Below, in pieces: positions 62,621 through 64,000 of a DNA stretch of 64,000 nucleotides. Position 1 is the first letter of the stretch, and the number at the start of each line of letters is the position of its first letter. The stretch covers positions 248,001 through 312,000 of the forward strand of contig NZ_JAFFSX010000009.1 of assembly GCF_017948485.1 (NCBI RefSeq), read 5' to 3'. Position numbers and translations under genes: made by a program. This DNA comes from Streptomyces sp. GESEQ-35. Its GTDB lineage: Bacteria; Actinomycetota; Actinomycetes; Streptomycetales; Streptomycetaceae. The notes under the pieces were generated by a model, which made no database searches, was not told the DNA's origin, and saw only the letters and a program-made list of their open reading frames with translations.

Positions 62621-63727
62621 ATGATCGAAACGCCGTCCCTCGTGGACCAGTACTGCCACGGCGTACTGAGAACAGAGCTGGGCCTCGGCACCTTCGAGGC
62701 CCAGCTGGCCCGCACCGAGGGCCCGCCCGCGCCCGGCACCACCCTCTTCGACACCCAGACCGGGTTCGCCGTACGGCGTTGGTGCCCCCCGCTGCTCGGC
62801 CTGGAACCGCACTGCCCGCCCGCCCGCTATCTAGCCCGGCGCCGTGAACTCGGCGTACTGGAATCGGGCCGCAGGCTGCTGCGCGGCAGCGGTATCACGA
62901 CGTATCTGATCGACACGGGGCTGCCCGGCGACCTCACGGGCGCCGACGAGCTGGCGTCCGCGGCGTCCGCCGAGGCGCGCGAGATCGTACGGCTGGAACT
63001 CCTCGCCGAACAGGTCGCCGACACCTCCGGCACGGTCGAGTCGTTCCTCGCCAACCTCGCCGAATCGGTGCACGGAGCCGCCGGGAGCGCCGTCGCCTTC
63101 ACATCCGTCGCCGGTGTACGGCACGGGCTGGCGCTGGCGCCCGAGCCGCCGGGGCCGGGAGAGGTGAGGGGCGCGGCCGGGCGCTGGCTGGCGGATCGGC
63201 GGGTCGGCGGGGAGCTGAGCGACCCCGTACTTCTGCGGCACCTGCTGTGGATCGCGGTGGCGTCGGGGCTGCCCCTTCAGCTGCACGCCGGGCTCGGTGA
63301 ACCGGGCTTACGCATCGACCGCACCGACCCCGTCCTGCTCACGGACTTCGTGCGCGCGACCGCGGGCCTGGGCACGGACCTCGTCCTGCTGCACAGCTAC
63401 CCGTACCACCGGCACGCCGCCCATCTCGCCGGCGTCTTCCCGCACGTCTACGCCGACTCGGGCGCCGCCCTGGTCCGCACCGGCGCCCGCGCGGCGACCA
63501 TCCTCGCCGAGATCCTGGAACTGGCCCCCTTCGGCAAGATCCTCTTCTCCAGCGGCGCCCAGGGACTGCCCGAGCTGCATGTCGTGGGGGCCCGCCTCTT
63601 CCGCGAGGCGCTCGGCCGGGTGCTCGGCGGCTGGGTGGCCGACGGGGCGTGGTCGCTGGCGGACGCGCAGCGGGTGGCCCAGTTGATCGCGGCGGGGAAC
63701 GCCCGGCGGGTGTACGGGCTGGAGTGA
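62621..63727 (+). CDS. Amidohydrolase-family protein
   Basis: The 368-residue protein has the metal-dependent hydrolase layout: VDQYCHGVLR (metal histidine) at the start, LPLQLHAGLGEPG with another His, LVLLHSYPYHRHAAHLAGVFPHVYADSG, and FGKILFSSGAQGLPELHVVGARLFREAL near the end, where an Asp normally found is replaced within FSSGAQG. This resembles the FluG-type/amidohydrolase 2 group. The first metal motif is HxHx-poor, so activity is uncertain. ATG with GGGAG five bases upstream. It ends 3 bases before the convergent ctaA stop. Confidence 0.83.
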   Translation: MIETPSLVDQYCHGVLRTELGLGTFEAQLARTEGPPAPGTTLFDTQTGFAVRRWCPPLLGLEPHCPPARYLARRRELGVLESGRRLLRGSGITTYLIDTGLPGDLTGADELASAASAEAREIVRLELLAEQVADTSGTVESFLANLAESVHGAAGSAVAFTSVAGVRHGLALAPEPPGPGEVRGAAGRWLADRRVGGELSDPVLLRHLLWIAVASGLPLQLHAGLGEPGLRIDRTDPVLLTDFVRATAGLGTDLVLLHSYPYHRHAAHLAGVFPHVYADSGAALVRTGARAATILAEILELAPFGKILFSSGAQGLPELHVVGARLFREALGRVLGGWVADGAWSLADAQRVAQLIAAGNARRVYGLE

Positions 63728-63730
63728 GCG

Positions 63731-64000
63731 TCAGGCCCTGGTCAGGGTTGCCTCGGCCGCCGGGCCCGGCACATCGGTGACGGCCTCGGGCCGTTCCCGC
63801 AGGGCCAGCAGCACCCTCAGCACCGCGATCCACACCAGCGCAGAGCCGAGCATGTGGGCGCCGACCAGGATCTCGGGGAGGTCCGTGAAGTACTGGACGT
63901 AGCCGATGGCGCCCTGGGCGAGCAGGATCAGGAAGAGGTCCCGGGTGCGGTGCAGCGGCCCCTTGGGGGCGTCGACCGCCTTGAGGACGAACCACAGGGC
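63731..64000 (-). CDS. ctaA: Haem A synthase, COX15/CtaA family (3' part; start lies beyond the window)
   Basis: The frame is open to the window edge and encodes the last 89 residues: ALWFVLKAVDAPKG, a membrane helix LFLILLAQGAIGYVQYFTDLP, the haem-ligand His in EILVGAHMLGSALVWIAVLRVLLALRERP, and an acidic tail. This matches the C-terminal end of CtaA, which oxidises haem O (from CtaB) to haem A. Convergent with the amidohydrolase gene with almost no spacer. Confidence 0.9.
   Translation of the reverse strand, partial: ALWFVLKAVDAPKGPLHRTRDLFLILLAQGAIGYVQYFTDLPEILVGAHMLGSALVWIAVLRVLLALRERPEAVTDVPGPAAEATLTRA

Overview
The window is about 70% GC and looks like a chromosomal core segment of a Streptomyces. 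Three things point there: the whiA sporulation regulator sits behind uvrC-rapZ-yvcK; uvrA, uvrB and uvrC lie within 27 kb of each other next to gap-pgk-tpiA-secG; and the oxidative pentose phosphate operon tkt-tal-zwf-opcA-pgl is followed by the haem A genes ctaB and ctaA. GTG starts, TAnnnT -10 elements and long antisense ORF shadows fit the same group. I see no prophage, insertion sequence, CRISPR array, tRNA, rRNA or biosynthetic cluster.

Layout. 1-1508 is the 3' part of uvrB. 1694-5505 is a Ter-type stress block: a TerD protein, a TerD-domain protein fused to a degenerate FtsK-like domain, and a TerC membrane protein whose leader folds as a yybP-ykoY manganese riboswitch. 5637-12013 holds mixed single genes: a small ABM-like protein, a ChaA antiporter, an MHS-type transporter, an LD-carboxypeptidase, aroQ, a metallo-beta-lactamase-fold hydrolase and a mycothiol-dependent isomerase-family protein. 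uvrA follows, then a minus-strand set of sugar kinase, LacI regulator, HTH regulator and lone receiver protein. 19168-24603 combines a solute-binding lipoprotein, a large histidine kinase and a LuxR-type response regulator with no permease beside them.

24657-29741 is the uvrC-rapZ-yvcK-whiA operon, with stop/start overlaps throughout. 29894-32845 encodes a secreted zinc carboxypeptidase. 33081-36558 is the glycolytic/secretion run gap-pgk-tpiA-secG, followed by an RbpA-family polymerase-binding protein, an MFS exporter and pgi. 40277-43901 is an ABC exporter pair under a PadR regulator. 44026-52418 is an alpha-glucoside-type uptake cluster: two solute-binding proteins, a GH13 glucosidase, two permeases (one carrying an inserted extracellular B-type domain) and a TPR-LuxR regulator. 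No ATPase gene is present, as expected if a shared MsiK-type ATPase is used. A flavin oxidase, the pentose phosphate operon (minus strand), ctaB, a conserved small protein, an amidohydrolase and the 3' end of ctaA complete the window.

The metabolic theme is central carbon flow (Embden-Meyerhof, pentose phosphate, gluconeogenic regulator YvcK, sugar uptake) next to excision repair and developmental control. The most interesting elements are regulatory or architectural. They are the riboswitch with a mutually exclusive Shine-Dalgarno hairpin, the TerD/FtsK-like fusion lacking a P-loop, the permease with the inserted domain, a 13-bp palindrome shared across the sugar cluster, an operator overlapping the lacI promoter, and tandem repeats in the tkt leader. 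Starts marked as chosen are judged from ribosome-binding sites and family length. No database search was possible.
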